Source: CAYMYN01 sp964394665 (GTDB lineage: Bacteria; Planctomycetota; UBA1135; GCA-002686595). From it: a stretch of DNA of 64,000 nt. Where the stretch lies: the NCBI GenBank assembly GCA_964394665.1, contig CAYMYN010000020.1, forward strand, positions 1 through 64,000. The letters are read 5' to 3'. The notes under the pieces were generated by a model that was not told where the DNA came from, made no database searches, and was given only the letters and a program-made list of their open reading frames with translations. Positions within the stretch are counted from its first letter, which is position 1. Each line of letters opens with the position of its first letter. A program made the translations under genes and the position numbers. Shown here piece after piece: positions 56,330 to 64,000 of the stretch.

Positions 56330-57694
56330 ATGAGCATCTTCAAGGCCTACGACATCCGCGGTCTGGTCCCCTCGGAGCTCGACGCGCCCCGGGCGCGGCG
56401 CATCGGGAGGGCCTTCGCCGACTTCCTGGGGGCCCGGCGTCTGCTGGTGGGGCGCGACATGCGCAGCCATTCGCCCGAGCTCGCCGCGGCGGTCTGCGAG
56501 GGCATCCGCGACGCGGGCTGCGACGTGGTCGACATCGGTCTGGCGTCGACGCCCATGACCTACTACGGCATCGGCTCGGACCCGGCCCTCGACGGCGGCC
56601 TGTGCGTCACGGCCAGCCACAACCCGGGGCAGTACAACGGCATGAAGCTCTGCGGTCGGGGCGCGACGCCGATCTCGGGCGCCACCGGCATCCGCGAGAT
56701 CGAGGCGCTCGTCGCCGCCCCCGCGCCCCCCGCCGCCGCGCGCCGCGGTGCCCACGAACAGCGCGAGCTGCTGGCCGCCTACGCCGACCACGTGGCCTCG
56801 TTCGCGCGCCTGGGCGGGCCGATCGAGGTGGCGATCGACGCCGCCAACGGCATGGCGGGCTACACCCTGCCCGCGATCCTCGAGCGCCTGCCCCTGGTGC
56901 GCGCCACGACGCTGTTGATGGAGCCCGACGGCACCTTCCCGGTGCACGAGGCGAACCCGCTCAAGGAGGAGAACCTCGACCTGGTGCGCGAGCGCGTGCG
57001 CTCGAGCGGCGCGCGCCTGGGCGTGGGCTTCGACGGCGACGCCGACCGCTGCTGCTTCGTCGACGAGACCGGCCGCACCGTGTCCGCCGACCTGATGACC
57101 GCCCTGCTCGCCGGGCCGTTCCTGCGCTCGCACCCCGGCCGGCCGATCGTCTACGACCTGCGCAGCTCGTGGGTCGTCAAGGAGGTCGTGCGCGCCGGCG
57201 GCGGCGAGGCGATCCGCGATCGCGTCGGGCACTCGTTCATCAAGGCCACGATGCGCGCGCGCAACGCGATCTTCGGCGGCGAGCTCTCGGGGCACTTCTA
57301 CTTCGCCGAGAACTTCACCACCGACTCGGGCGTCCTGGCCCTGGTCTCGGCCCTCAACCTGCTCTCGGCCCCCGAGCACCGGGGCCAGAGCTTCTCGAGC
57401 CTCGTCGCGGGGCTGCGCCGCTACCACGCGACCGGCGAGATCAACTTCCACGTGGCCGACAAGGACGCGGCCATCGCGCGCTTGAGGTCGACCTTCGCCG
57501 ACGGCCGCCAGGACGAGCTCGACGGCATCACGGTCGAGTACGGGGATCTGGACTCGCCCGACTGGTGGTGGTTCAACGTGCGGGCCTCGAACACCGAACC
57601 CCTGTTGCGCCTCAACCTCGAGGCCCGCACGGCTGCTCTGCGCGACGCCAAGCGCGCCCAGCTCGTGGCCCTGCTGGGCGAGCCGGAGGCCTGA
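56330..57694 (+). CDS. manB: Phosphomannomutase / phosphoglucomutase
   Basis: A 454-residue alpha-D-phosphohexomutase interconverting mannose- or glucose-6-phosphate and 1-phosphate for sugar-nucleotide synthesis. Order of motifs: FKAYDIRGLVPSEL, phosphoserine loop TASHNPGQYNGMK (Ser96), metal loop GFDGDADRCCFVD, sugar loop GGELSGHFYF and phosphate loop RASNTEPLLRLNLE. The loop GELSGH is typical of PMM/PGM bifunctional enzymes. It starts the downstream run of + strand genes and lies near an O-antigen exporter, consistent with polysaccharide supply. Confidence 0.92.
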   Translation: MSIFKAYDIRGLVPSELDAPRARRIGRAFADFLGARRLLVGRDMRSHSPELAAAVCEGIRDAGCDVVDIGLASTPMTYYGIGSDPALDGGLCVTASHNPGQYNGMKLCGRGATPISGATGIREIEALVAAPAPPAAARRGAHEQRELLAAYADHVASFARLGGPIEVAIDAANGMAGYTLPAILERLPLVRATTLLMEPDGTFPVHEANPLKEENLDLVRERVRSSGARLGVGFDGDADRCCFVDETGRTVSADLMTALLAGPFLRSHPGRPIVYDLRSSWVVKEVVRAGGGEAIRDRVGHSFIKATMRARNAIFGGELSGHFYFAENFTTDSGVLALVSALNLLSAPEHRGQSFSSLVAGLRRYHATGEINFHVADKDAAIARLRSTFADGRQDELDGITVEYGDLDSPDWWWFNVRASNTEPLLRLNLEARTAALRDAKRAQLVALLGEPEA

Positions 57695-57717
57695 GGCCCG
57701 GGCGCGAGTCCAAGCCC

Positions 57718-59547
57718 ATGCTGCGCCACCTGCTCCTGGCCCTGCCGCCGCTCCTCGCGCCGCTTCTCCCGGGCGCGCAGGAGCCGAAGGCCCCGCCCGC
57801 CGAGCGCGCGGAGCTTCCCTGGGCCGAGCTCGTGGCGCGCGACGCGACCCTGGGCTTCAGCGCGCGCAGCGCGGCCCAGGCCCGGCGCGAGCTGAGCGCG
57901 GGCGGTCTCGTTCCGGCCGAGCGGGCGCCGGCCCTCCTGGCCCTGGGGCTGGGCGGCGCCCTGCGCGAGCTGGCGCTGCTCGAGTCGAGCGCCCTCGAGG
58001 GCGCGCTCGAGGAGCGTTGCGCGGCCGTGCTCGCCCTGGGCGAGCTGGGGGGCGGCATGCGCGGGCGGCTCCTGCACCTGCTGGACGACCCCGAGCCGGC
58101 GGTGGCCGGCTGCGCGCTCCTGGCCGCGTTGCGCCTCGACCCGGTGGCGATGCGCGGGCGGGTCGACCGCATCGCCGGGGACCCGGAGCACCCGCTGGCC
58201 GACGAGGCGCGGCGCGTGCTGCTCTTCTCGATCGACCCCGCGAGCGCGCCGCCCTCGCTGGCCGGCCGGCGGTTGCTCGAGCTGCGCTACCAGGCCGCGC
58301 GCCGCTACGGCCTGGTCGAGGGCCAACCCTTCGAGCTGCTGCTCCTGCGCCGGCTGCTGGCCGACGGGCACTTCCTCGACTCGGTGGTGTTGCTGGCCGC
58401 GGCCGAGCTCGACGCGCCGATCGTGGCCGACCAACTCCTCGCGACTCTGCTCGAGCGGGGCGGCGAGGTCAGCCTGCGGGCGGCGGTGCGCGGCATCCCC
58501 GGCTCCCTCGGGGAGCTCGTGCGCCACGGTCTGTGGACGCCGGACGGGGCCGAATGGGAGACGATCCTCACCGAGCTCTCCCGCGAACGCACGCCGAGCG
58601 GGGCCCTGATCCTGCTGAGGATCGCGCAGGAGCGTTTCCCCGGGCGCCTGGCGGTGACCGAGCTCCTGGCGCGGCTGGACGCGGCCGAGGACCTGGCTGC
58701 CCTGCGCGCGGGGCAGGCGCAGCGTCCGCCTTCGGAACAGATCGAGGTCGCGGCGGTCTGGGGCGCGTCCTCCGATCCCCTGGCCATCGAGGGGCTCGAG
58801 GAGCTCGCCCGCTCCTCCGATCCGGCCGTGCGCGCGGCGGCGCTCGTGCAGGGCGCGCGCCTGCGCCTCCCCGGCGCCGTGAAGGGGGTGCGCGAGGTGT
58901 TCGCCGATCCGGAGCACCTCGAGCGGCCCCACATGCTGCGCGTGGCGTTCGCCGCGGCCCACGATCCGCGCCTGCACGGCTTGCTCGAGGAGCTCCTGGG
59001 AGAGGCCGATCCGGGGCCCGCGCGGCGCGAGCTCGCCGCCGTGCTGGCCGAGCAGGGACGGCCGGATGCGGTGCGCGTCCTGCTCGAGGAGCTCGCCGCG
59101 GATCCGCCCGCGGGGCCGGAGCTCGCGCGCGCCCTGCGCGCCCTGGCGCGCCGGCCGACCCTCGAGGTGCGCGACGAGCTCGTGCGCCGTTTCCCGCTCG
59201 AGGACGACGTCGAGGCCAACGTGGAGCTGTGTCTGGGCCTGGTGCGCGCGCGCGACGCCAGCGTGCTGTCCGTGCTGCGCGCGGCCCTCTGGAGCGACCC
59301 CTTCGAGCGCAGCCTGTTGGCCGCGGCGCTCGTGCGGCAGGTCGGCGGCGCGCACGCCCTGCGGCTCGAGCTCGACCGCGTCCCGGCCCGCGCCAACTCG
59401 CGCGACCTGCGGCGCGTGGGCTTCGCGATGGGGCTGATGGGCGGGATCGAGGAGGCCGAGTGGCTCGCCGCGCGGCGCGGCGGCGGCTCGGGCGACCCGG
59501 CGGTGCAGGGCGCCTACCTCGGCGCCCTCGCCGCGCGCACCCTGTGA
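57718..59547 (+). CDS. Exported HEAT-repeat-like protein
   Basis: A 609-residue protein with a signal peptide (LRHLLLALPPLLAPLLPGAQ) followed by a long helical solenoid of degenerate HEAT/Armadillo units (e.g. LEERCAAVLALGELGGGMRGRLLHLLDDPEPAVAGCALLAAL; SDPAVRAAALVQGARLRLPGA; GPARRELAAVLAEQGRPDAVRVLLEEL). No catalytic motif, very rich in Leu, Ala, Arg and Glu. It lies 23 bp after the phosphomannomutase and 23 bp before the adenosyltransferase gene. Function unknown; probably an interaction scaffold outside the cytoplasm. Confidence 0.7.
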   Translation: MLRHLLLALPPLLAPLLPGAQEPKAPPAERAELPWAELVARDATLGFSARSAAQARRELSAGGLVPAERAPALLALGLGGALRELALLESSALEGALEERCAAVLALGELGGGMRGRLLHLLDDPEPAVAGCALLAALRLDPVAMRGRVDRIAGDPEHPLADEARRVLLFSIDPASAPPSLAGRRLLELRYQAARRYGLVEGQPFELLLLRRLLADGHFLDSVVLLAAAELDAPIVADQLLATLLERGGEVSLRAAVRGIPGSLGELVRHGLWTPDGAEWETILTELSRERTPSGALILLRIAQERFPGRLAVTELLARLDAAEDLAALRAGQAQRPPSEQIEVAAVWGASSDPLAIEGLEELARSSDPAVRAAALVQGARLRLPGAVKGVREVFADPEHLERPHMLRVAFAAAHDPRLHGLLEELLGEADPGPARRELAAVLAEQGRPDAVRVLLEELAADPPAGPELARALRALARRPTLEVRDELVRRFPLEDDVEANVELCLGLVRARDASVLSVLRAALWSDPFERSLLAAALVRQVGGAHALRLELDRVPARANSRDLRRVGFAMGLMGGIEEAEWLAARRGGGSGDPAVQGAYLGALAARTL

Positions 59548-59570
59548 GGCCCGAGTCGGAGCGCGACCCC

Positions 59571-60374
59571 ATGTCGGCCGGACCCTGGAAGCCCTGCGGG
59601 CTCGTGACGCTCCTGACCGACTTCGGGCTCGCCGATCCGTTCGTGGGCGTGATGAAGGGCGTGTTGCTCGGGCGCGCGCCGGCGGCGCGCATCGTCGACC
59701 TGTGCCACGGCGTGCCGCCCCAGGCGGTGGCGGTCGCCGCGTGGCACCTGGCCGGTTCCCGCGCCTACTTCCCGCCCGGCACGGTGCACGTCGCGGTCGT
59801 CGATCCGGGGGTCGGCTCGCAGCGCCGGATCCTGGTCGCCCTCGACCGCGGGCAAGCGTTCCTGGCGCCGGACAACGGGCTGCTCGGGCCGGTGCTCTCG
59901 GCCGCGGCCGACGTGCGCGCGCTCGACGTGCCGCGCTTCGCCTTGCCCGGCCGGGCCCGCACCTTCGACGGCCGGGACGTGTTCGCGCCCGCGGCGGCGG
60001 CCCTCGCCGCGGGGCTCGATCCGCGCGCGGCGGGGGAGCGCTGCGGCGACTGGCAGCGCCTGGACCTGGGCACGGCCCGCGCCCACCCCGGGGGCGGGCT
60101 CGAGGTCGGGGTGCTGTGCGCGGACCGCTTCGGGAACCTGGTCACGGCCTTCGATCCGCGGGACCTCCCGGGTTGGCCCATGGATTGGACCGTCACGGCG
60201 GGCGGGCGGGAGCTCTCCGTGCTCGGCACCTACGCCGAGGCCGCGCCGGGCTCGGCCCTGGCTCTGGTAGGCTCGTTGGGCACCCTGGAGGTGGCCGTGC
60301 GCGACGGCGACGCCGCGCGGGAGCTGGGCCTGGGCCCGGGCGGGCGCCTGGTGCTGAGGAGACACACGTCATGA
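59571..60374 (+). CDS. SAM hydroxide adenosyltransferase (DUF62/SAM hydrolase family)
   Basis: A 267-residue member of the family that includes chlorinase and fluorinase; the bacterial hydroxide-type enzymes convert SAM + water to adenosine + methionine. Motifs: LTDFGLADPFVGVMKG, LCHGVPPQAV, VVDPGVGSQRRI, LAPDNGLLG, FDGRDVFAPAAAALA and DRFGNLVTAF. Nothing indicates halide use. The C-terminal stop overlaps the arginase start by 4 nt. Confidence 0.9.
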   Translation: MSAGPWKPCGLVTLLTDFGLADPFVGVMKGVLLGRAPAARIVDLCHGVPPQAVAVAAWHLAGSRAYFPPGTVHVAVVDPGVGSQRRILVALDRGQAFLAPDNGLLGPVLSAAADVRALDVPRFALPGRARTFDGRDVFAPAAAALAAGLDPRAAGERCGDWQRLDLGTARAHPGGGLEVGVLCADRFGNLVTAFDPRDLPGWPMDWTVTAGGRELSVLGTYAEAAPGSALALVGSLGTLEVAVRDGDAARELGLGPGGRLVLRRHTS

Positions 60375-61285
60375 TGGACCGCAAGGTGGCGTTGCTCGGC
60401 GTGCCCATGGACCTGGGCGGCGGCCGGCGGGGGGTCGACATGGGCCCCAGCGCCCTGCGCATCGCCGGCATCGAGACGCGCGTGCGGGCCCTCGGCCTGG
60501 CCTTCGAGGACCGGGGCAACGTGCCGGTGGAGGAGCCCGAGTCCCTCGATCCCCGCAATCCGCGGGCGCGGTTCCTGCGCGAGATCTCGGCCGCCTGCGC
60601 GGAAGTGCGGGGTCGCGTCGAGCAGATCCTCGCCGACGGTGCCTTCCCGCTGGTGGTGGGGGGGGACCACTCGATCGCCGCCGGCACGATCGCCGGCCTT
60701 TCCTCGTTCCACCACGCCCGCGGCGAGCGCCTGGGCCTGATCTGGTTCGACGCCCACGGCGACATGAACACCCCCGAGACCAGCCCCTCGGGCAACATCC
60801 ACGGCATGCCCCTGGCCGCCGTCCTGGGCCACGGGCCGGAGGAGCTGACGCGCCTGGGCTCCAGGTTCCCGATGGTGGACGTCGAGAACGCGGTGCTCGT
60901 CGGCGTGCGCTCCCTCGACCGGCGCGAGCGCGAGCTGATCCACGAGTCGGGCATCCAGACCTTCACCATGCGCGACATCGACGTGCAGGGCATCCACCGC
61001 GTGATGCAGCAGGCGATCGCGATCGCCACCCGAGGCACGGCGGGCTTCCACCTCTCGTTCGACCTCGACGGCACGGACCCCGGGGCCGCGCCGGGGGTCG
61101 GCACGCCGGTGCGCGGGGGCACCACCTACCGCGAGTCCCACGTCGTCATGGAGCACGCCGCCGAGAGCGGCAAGCTGCTGGGGCTCGAGCTGACCGAGAT
61201 CAACCCGATCCTCGACACCCGCAACCAGACGGCCGAGTTCGCCGTCGAGCTCGCCCTGTCGGCGCTCGGCCAGTCGGTGCTCTAG
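60371..61285 (+). CDS. rocF: Arginase (ureohydrolase family)
   Basis: A 304-residue manganese enzyme splitting arginine into ornithine and urea. Metal ligands are visible in GGDHSIAAGT (His), DAHGDMNTPETSPSGNIHGMPLA (Asp, His, Asp) and SFDLDGTDPGAAPGVGTP (Asp, Asp), the last being the arginase-type motif (agmatinases differ at the substrate loop). The ATG at 60371 overlaps the previous stop (ATGA). Urea would be exported or used elsewhere; no urease is in this window. Confidence 0.93.
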   Translation: MMDRKVALLGVPMDLGGGRRGVDMGPSALRIAGIETRVRALGLAFEDRGNVPVEEPESLDPRNPRARFLREISAACAEVRGRVEQILADGAFPLVVGGDHSIAAGTIAGLSSFHHARGERLGLIWFDAHGDMNTPETSPSGNIHGMPLAAVLGHGPEELTRLGSRFPMVDVENAVLVGVRSLDRRERELIHESGIQTFTMRDIDVQGIHRVMQQAIAIATRGTAGFHLSFDLDGTDPGAAPGVGTPVRGGTTYRESHVVMEHAAESGKLLGLELTEINPILDTRNQTAEFAVELALSALGQSVL

Positions 61286-61301
61286 CCCCCAGGCGTCCCC
61301 C

Positions 61302-62324
61302 GTGCTCGACCTGCTCCGATCCCTGGTCCGCAACCGGCGCCTCTTGCGCGACTTCGTCGTGCGCGACCTCAAGGCGCGCTACGTGGGCTCGAGCATGGGT
61401 TTCTTCTGGTCGGTGGTCTTCCCGATCATCAACCTGGCGATCTACTCCTTCGTCTTCCGCGTCATCCTCAAGATGCGTTGGGGGGACGCCATGCCGGCCG
61501 AGGAGGTGGTGCTCCTCATGTTCGCCGGCATCCTCGTCTGGGTGTCGTTCGCCGAGAGCGTGTCGCGCATCACGAACTCGCTGGTCGAGAACGGCAATCT
61601 CATCCAGAAGATCGTCTTCCCCTCCGAGATCCTCGGGCCCTACCTCACGATCTCGTCGGTCGTGAACATGACGCTCGGCTTGCCGGTGCTGCTGGTCGGC
61701 GTGCTCTGGTTCGGCTACGTGAGCCCGCGGGCGGAGGGCGTCGCCGACGCGCGCACCGCGCTGACGAGCGTCGAGGTCGCCGGGCCCGTGCCTGACACCC
61801 CGATCTTCGAGCAGGACGAGCCGAGCTCCCAGCAGCTCCTGCGCGAGGAGCTGCGCCAGGTCAAGGAGCGCGCCGCGCACCTCGAGGCCCTCCTGCTCAG
61901 CGACCGCAAGCCCGTCGTGGCCGAGATCGAGGACCGGGACCTGGGCTTCGGTCTCGGTCTCCTGGCCCTGCCGCTCCTGATGTTGCTGCAGGGCACCTTC
62001 GCGGTCGGCCTCGGCTACCTGCTCTCGACCCTCAACCTCTTCCTGCGCGACACCTACCACCTCGTCGGGGTGCTGCTGACGGTCTGGATGTTCGCGACGC
62101 CGATCTTCTACCCGGCGTTCCTCGTGCAGAAGGAGGGCTTCGGTTGGCTGCTCCAGATCAACCCGATGTACTGGCTGATCGAGGCCTACCGCGACGTGTT
62201 GCTGTACGGCCAATTCCCGCCGCTGCTCGACCTCGCGCTCTTCGCGAGCATCGCGTGCCTGGTCCTCCTCCTCGGCGCCGCCTTCTTCCGCGCGCAGAAG
62301 AAGCGTTTCCCGGACCTCCTCTGA
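61302..62324 (+). CDS. wzm: ABC-2 type polysaccharide export permease (Wzm-like)
   Basis: A 340-residue membrane protein exporting O-antigen-like polysaccharide with the next gene. The N-terminus has RDFVVRDLKARYVGSSMGFFWSVVFPIINL as in O-antigen/teichoic acid permeases; the C-terminal helices end FFRAQKKRFPDLL. Residues about 141-214 form a hydrophilic insertion with a coiled-coil-like helix (SSQQLLREELRQVKERAAHLEALLL), absent in common Wzm proteins of about 260 residues. The start is the GTG at 61302, 16 bp after the arginase stop. It is separated from the ATPase gene by 5 bp. Confidence 0.85.
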   Translation: MLDLLRSLVRNRRLLRDFVVRDLKARYVGSSMGFFWSVVFPIINLAIYSFVFRVILKMRWGDAMPAEEVVLLMFAGILVWVSFAESVSRITNSLVENGNLIQKIVFPSEILGPYLTISSVVNMTLGLPVLLVGVLWFGYVSPRAEGVADARTALTSVEVAGPVPDTPIFEQDEPSSQQLLREELRQVKERAAHLEALLLSDRKPVVAEIEDRDLGFGLGLLALPLLMLLQGTFAVGLGYLLSTLNLFLRDTYHLVGVLLTVWMFATPIFYPAFLVQKEGFGWLLQINPMYWLIEAYRDVLLYGQFPPLLDLALFASIACLVLLLGAAFFRAQKKRFPDLL

Positions 62325-62329
62325 CCGGC

Positions 62330-63643
62330 ATGGCCGAGACCGTGACCCCGCCCGGATCCAGCGCCGTCTCGAAGACCGGGACGAGCGCGATCGTCGTCAA
62401 GGGCGCCTCGAAGGCGTACCAGATCTACGACAAGCCCATCCACCGGCTGTGGGACCTCGTCCTGCCGGGGAAGAAACGCTGCCGCGAGTTCTGGGCCCTG
62501 CGCGAGGTCTACCTCGACATCCCCAAGGGCAGCACGGTCGGCATCATCGGCGAGAACGGGGCCGGGAAGAGCACGCTCCTCAAGCTCCTCACGGGCATCT
62601 GCGAGCCCACCACGGGCGAGGTGCACGTCGAGGGCCGCATCGCGTCGCTGCTCGAGCTCGGTGCGGGGTTCCACCCCGAGTTCAGCGGCCGCGAGAACGT
62701 CTTCCTCAACTGCTCGATCCTCGGGATGGGCGACGAGGAGATCCGCGCCAAGTTCGACTCGATCGTGGCCTTCAGCGAGCTCGGCGAGTTCATCGACCGG
62801 CCGGTCAAGACCTACAGCTCGGGGATGTACGTGCGGCTCGGCTTCTCGGTGGCCTCCAGCGTCGACCCCGACATCCTGCTGATCGACGAGGCGCTGTCGG
62901 TGGGGGACGAACACTTCAAGGGCAAGTGCCTGCGACGCCTCAACGAGTTCGCCGAGCAGGGCAAGACGACCGTCTTCGTCTCCCACGACCTGGGCGCGGT
63001 GAAGAGCATGTGCCAGTGGGTGGTGCTGCTCGACCAGGGCCGCGTGCTCGAGCAGGGCCCGGCCGAGAAGGTCGCCGACGAGTACTTGAAGCGCGCCCAC
63101 GCCCGCGGCAACGAACGGCTCTCGATGCTCGACCGGCAGCAGAGCGAGTACCCGCGCTGGGGCAGCGGCGAGGTCGAGGTGACGCGCGTCGAGATGCTCG
63201 ACGCGGACGGGCGCGCGAGCCACGTCTTCGAGAGCGGCCGGCCCTTTCGCGTGCGTCTCGCCTACCGGGCCCAGCGCGCGGCGCGCCGGCCGGTGTTCGG
63301 CCTGGGGCTCTACCGCTCGGACGGCACCTACGTCAACGGCTCGAACCACCACTGGCGCCACGAACCGATCGAGCTCACGGACCTCGCGCCGGGCGAGGAG
63401 GGCACGGTCGAGCTCGCCTTCGAGGCCCTGCCCCTGCTCGCCGGCCAGTACTACCTGACGAGTTTCCTCTACGACCACTCCGTGCCCGCGCCGACGGCCA
63501 TCGACCACCGCGAACACGTGCTGACCTTCGAGGTGCTCGACCCGCGCCACCACCAGCACGGCCTGCTCTACCTGCCGACGCTCTGGAGCGTCGAGCGACG
63601 TTTCCCCGACGGCCGCACCGAGCGGAGGGATTCGCGCTCGTGA
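62330..63643 (+). CDS. wzt: ABC-2 type polysaccharide export ATPase (Wzt-like) with C-terminal sugar-binding domain
   Basis: A 437-residue ATPase. Nucleotide domain: Walker A GENGAGKSTLL, the family-specific LLELGAGFHPEFSGRENV, signature YSSGMYVRLGFSVASSVDPDILLIDEAL, switch His in VFVSHDLGAV. The C-terminal about 150 residues form the beta-sandwich that recognises the non-reducing end of O-antigens in Wzt proteins (RVEMLDADGRASHVFESGRPFRVRLAY...). It follows wzm by 5 bp. ATG at 62330. Stop overlaps the methyltransferase start by 4 nt. Confidence 0.92.
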   Translation: MAETVTPPGSSAVSKTGTSAIVVKGASKAYQIYDKPIHRLWDLVLPGKKRCREFWALREVYLDIPKGSTVGIIGENGAGKSTLLKLLTGICEPTTGEVHVEGRIASLLELGAGFHPEFSGRENVFLNCSILGMGDEEIRAKFDSIVAFSELGEFIDRPVKTYSSGMYVRLGFSVASSVDPDILLIDEALSVGDEHFKGKCLRRLNEFAEQGKTTVFVSHDLGAVKSMCQWVVLLDQGRVLEQGPAEKVADEYLKRAHARGNERLSMLDRQQSEYPRWGSGEVEVTRVEMLDADGRASHVFESGRPFRVRLAYRAQRAARRPVFGLGLYRSDGTYVNGSNHHWRHEPIELTDLAPGEEGTVELAFEALPLLAGQYYLTSFLYDHSVPAPTAIDHREHVLTFEVLDPRHHQHGLLYLPTLWSVERRFPDGRTERRDSRS

Positions 63644-64000
63644 CGGCGCCCGCCCGCGGGGAAGAGGGGCTCGGGCTGCCCTTCGACCAGTACCAACGCT
63701 ACCGCCTGGTGAGCGACGTGCTCGCCGCGGTGCGCGGGAGCGGGGAGCGGCTGCGGATCCTGGACGTCGGTGGGCGCACCGCGCTGCTGCGGACCTTCCT
63801 GCCGGACGACGACGTCGAGCTGGTCGACGTCGAGGCCTCCGATGCGCCGGGTCTCGTGTTGGGCGACGGCAGCCGGTTGCCGTTCCAGGATCGATCGTTC
63901 GACGCGGTCGTGACTTTCGACACCCTCGAGCACGTCCCGCCGGCGCGGCGCGACGACTTCGTGCGCGAGTGTCGGCGCGTCGCGCGCCGCTGGGTGGTGA
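63640..64000 (+). CDS. Class I SAM-dependent methyltransferase, N-terminal part
   Basis: The gene runs off the window end; 120 codons are seen. It has the SAM-binding motif RILDVGGRTALLR, acidic motif II ELVDVE and VVTFDTLEHVPPARRDDFVREC, typical of class I methyltransferases. As it overlaps wzt by 4 nt (GTGA), it is part of the polysaccharide export operon and may methylate the glycan end or a sugar precursor. The catalytic output cannot be judged from the truncated sequence. Confidence 0.85.
   Translation, partial: MTAPARGEEGLGLPFDQYQRYRLVSDVLAAVRGSGERLRILDVGGRTALLRTFLPDDDVELVDVEASDAPGLVLGDGSRLPFQDRSFDAVVTFDTLEHVPPARRDDFVRECRRVARRWVV

Overview
The window is very G+C-rich and gene-dense. 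It reads as a chromosomal segment of a Gram-negative, outer-membrane-bearing bacterium, most likely a planctomycete of the high-GC, Saltatorellus/Pla163-like kind. This placement is an inference. It rests on secreted proteins built from the Cys-rich 'YCFGDGS.TPCPCGNFGG' module and a recurring beta-rich C-terminal module, on MJ0042-type zinc-ribbon membrane proteins, and on a Kdo transferase gene that implies LPS. A run of ten N at 54882-54891 shows that the sequence comes from a draft assembly. No rRNA, tRNA, CRISPR array, prophage or insertion sequence was recognised.

Layout. (1) 1-15.7 kb, minus strand: respiration and energy status. There is a two-domain universal stress protein, a MauG-like dihaem peroxidase, PEP synthase with two small CBS-domain proteins, and then a cbb3 oxidase operon read from 15642 down to 6856 (ccoP-ccoN-ccoO-two small membrane proteins-ccoI-usp-ccoG-HCxGMC membrane protein), mostly joined by 4-nt stop/start overlaps. 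(2) 15.8-22.5 kb: a TFIIB-type zinc-ribbon protein, a small membrane protein, a stand-alone NIL domain overlapping a gamma-glutamyltransferase lipoprotein, and two zinc-ribbon/TM/extracytoplasmic proteins. (3) 22.7-34.1 kb: uvrB and uvrC flanking a secreted lineage-type protein, then a secreted zinc-finger protein and a large triple trypsin-fold HtrA relative, then a CAP-domain protein. (4) 34.1-46 kb: a 634-bp stretch without a convincing gene, rhomboid protease, Xer recombinase, DksA-like regulator, lspA, pyrD, a response regulator, secA-waaA and metK. (5) 46-53.7 kb: a pseudopilin, a UbiA-type prenyltransferase, and a minus-strand five-gene operon that couples an iron-type ABC importer to a pentahaem cytochrome and a HEAT-repeat lipoprotein. 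(6) 54-64 kb, plus strand: aminotransferase-threonine aldolase, phosphomannomutase, a HEAT protein, SAM hydroxide adenosyltransferase-arginase, and an O-antigen type ABC exporter (wzm-wzt) followed by a methyltransferase cut by the window end.

How it works together. The first third looks like a low-oxygen/energy-charge module: a high-affinity oxidase with its copper and Fe-S assembly factors, stress proteins, adenylate-sensing CBS proteins and PEP synthase. The envelope is heavily represented by SecA, LspA, rhomboid, HtrA, Kdo transferase, Wzm/Wzt and secreted cysteine-rich proteins. The ABC importer/pentahaem cytochrome operon is the most unusual combination and could be a reductive iron-uptake unit. 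The tight GTGA/ATGA/TTGA overlaps imply pervasive translational coupling. Hand-found promoters follow a TTGnnC-N16/18-TAnnnT pattern, and several lie so close to the start codon that the mRNA would be leaderless.
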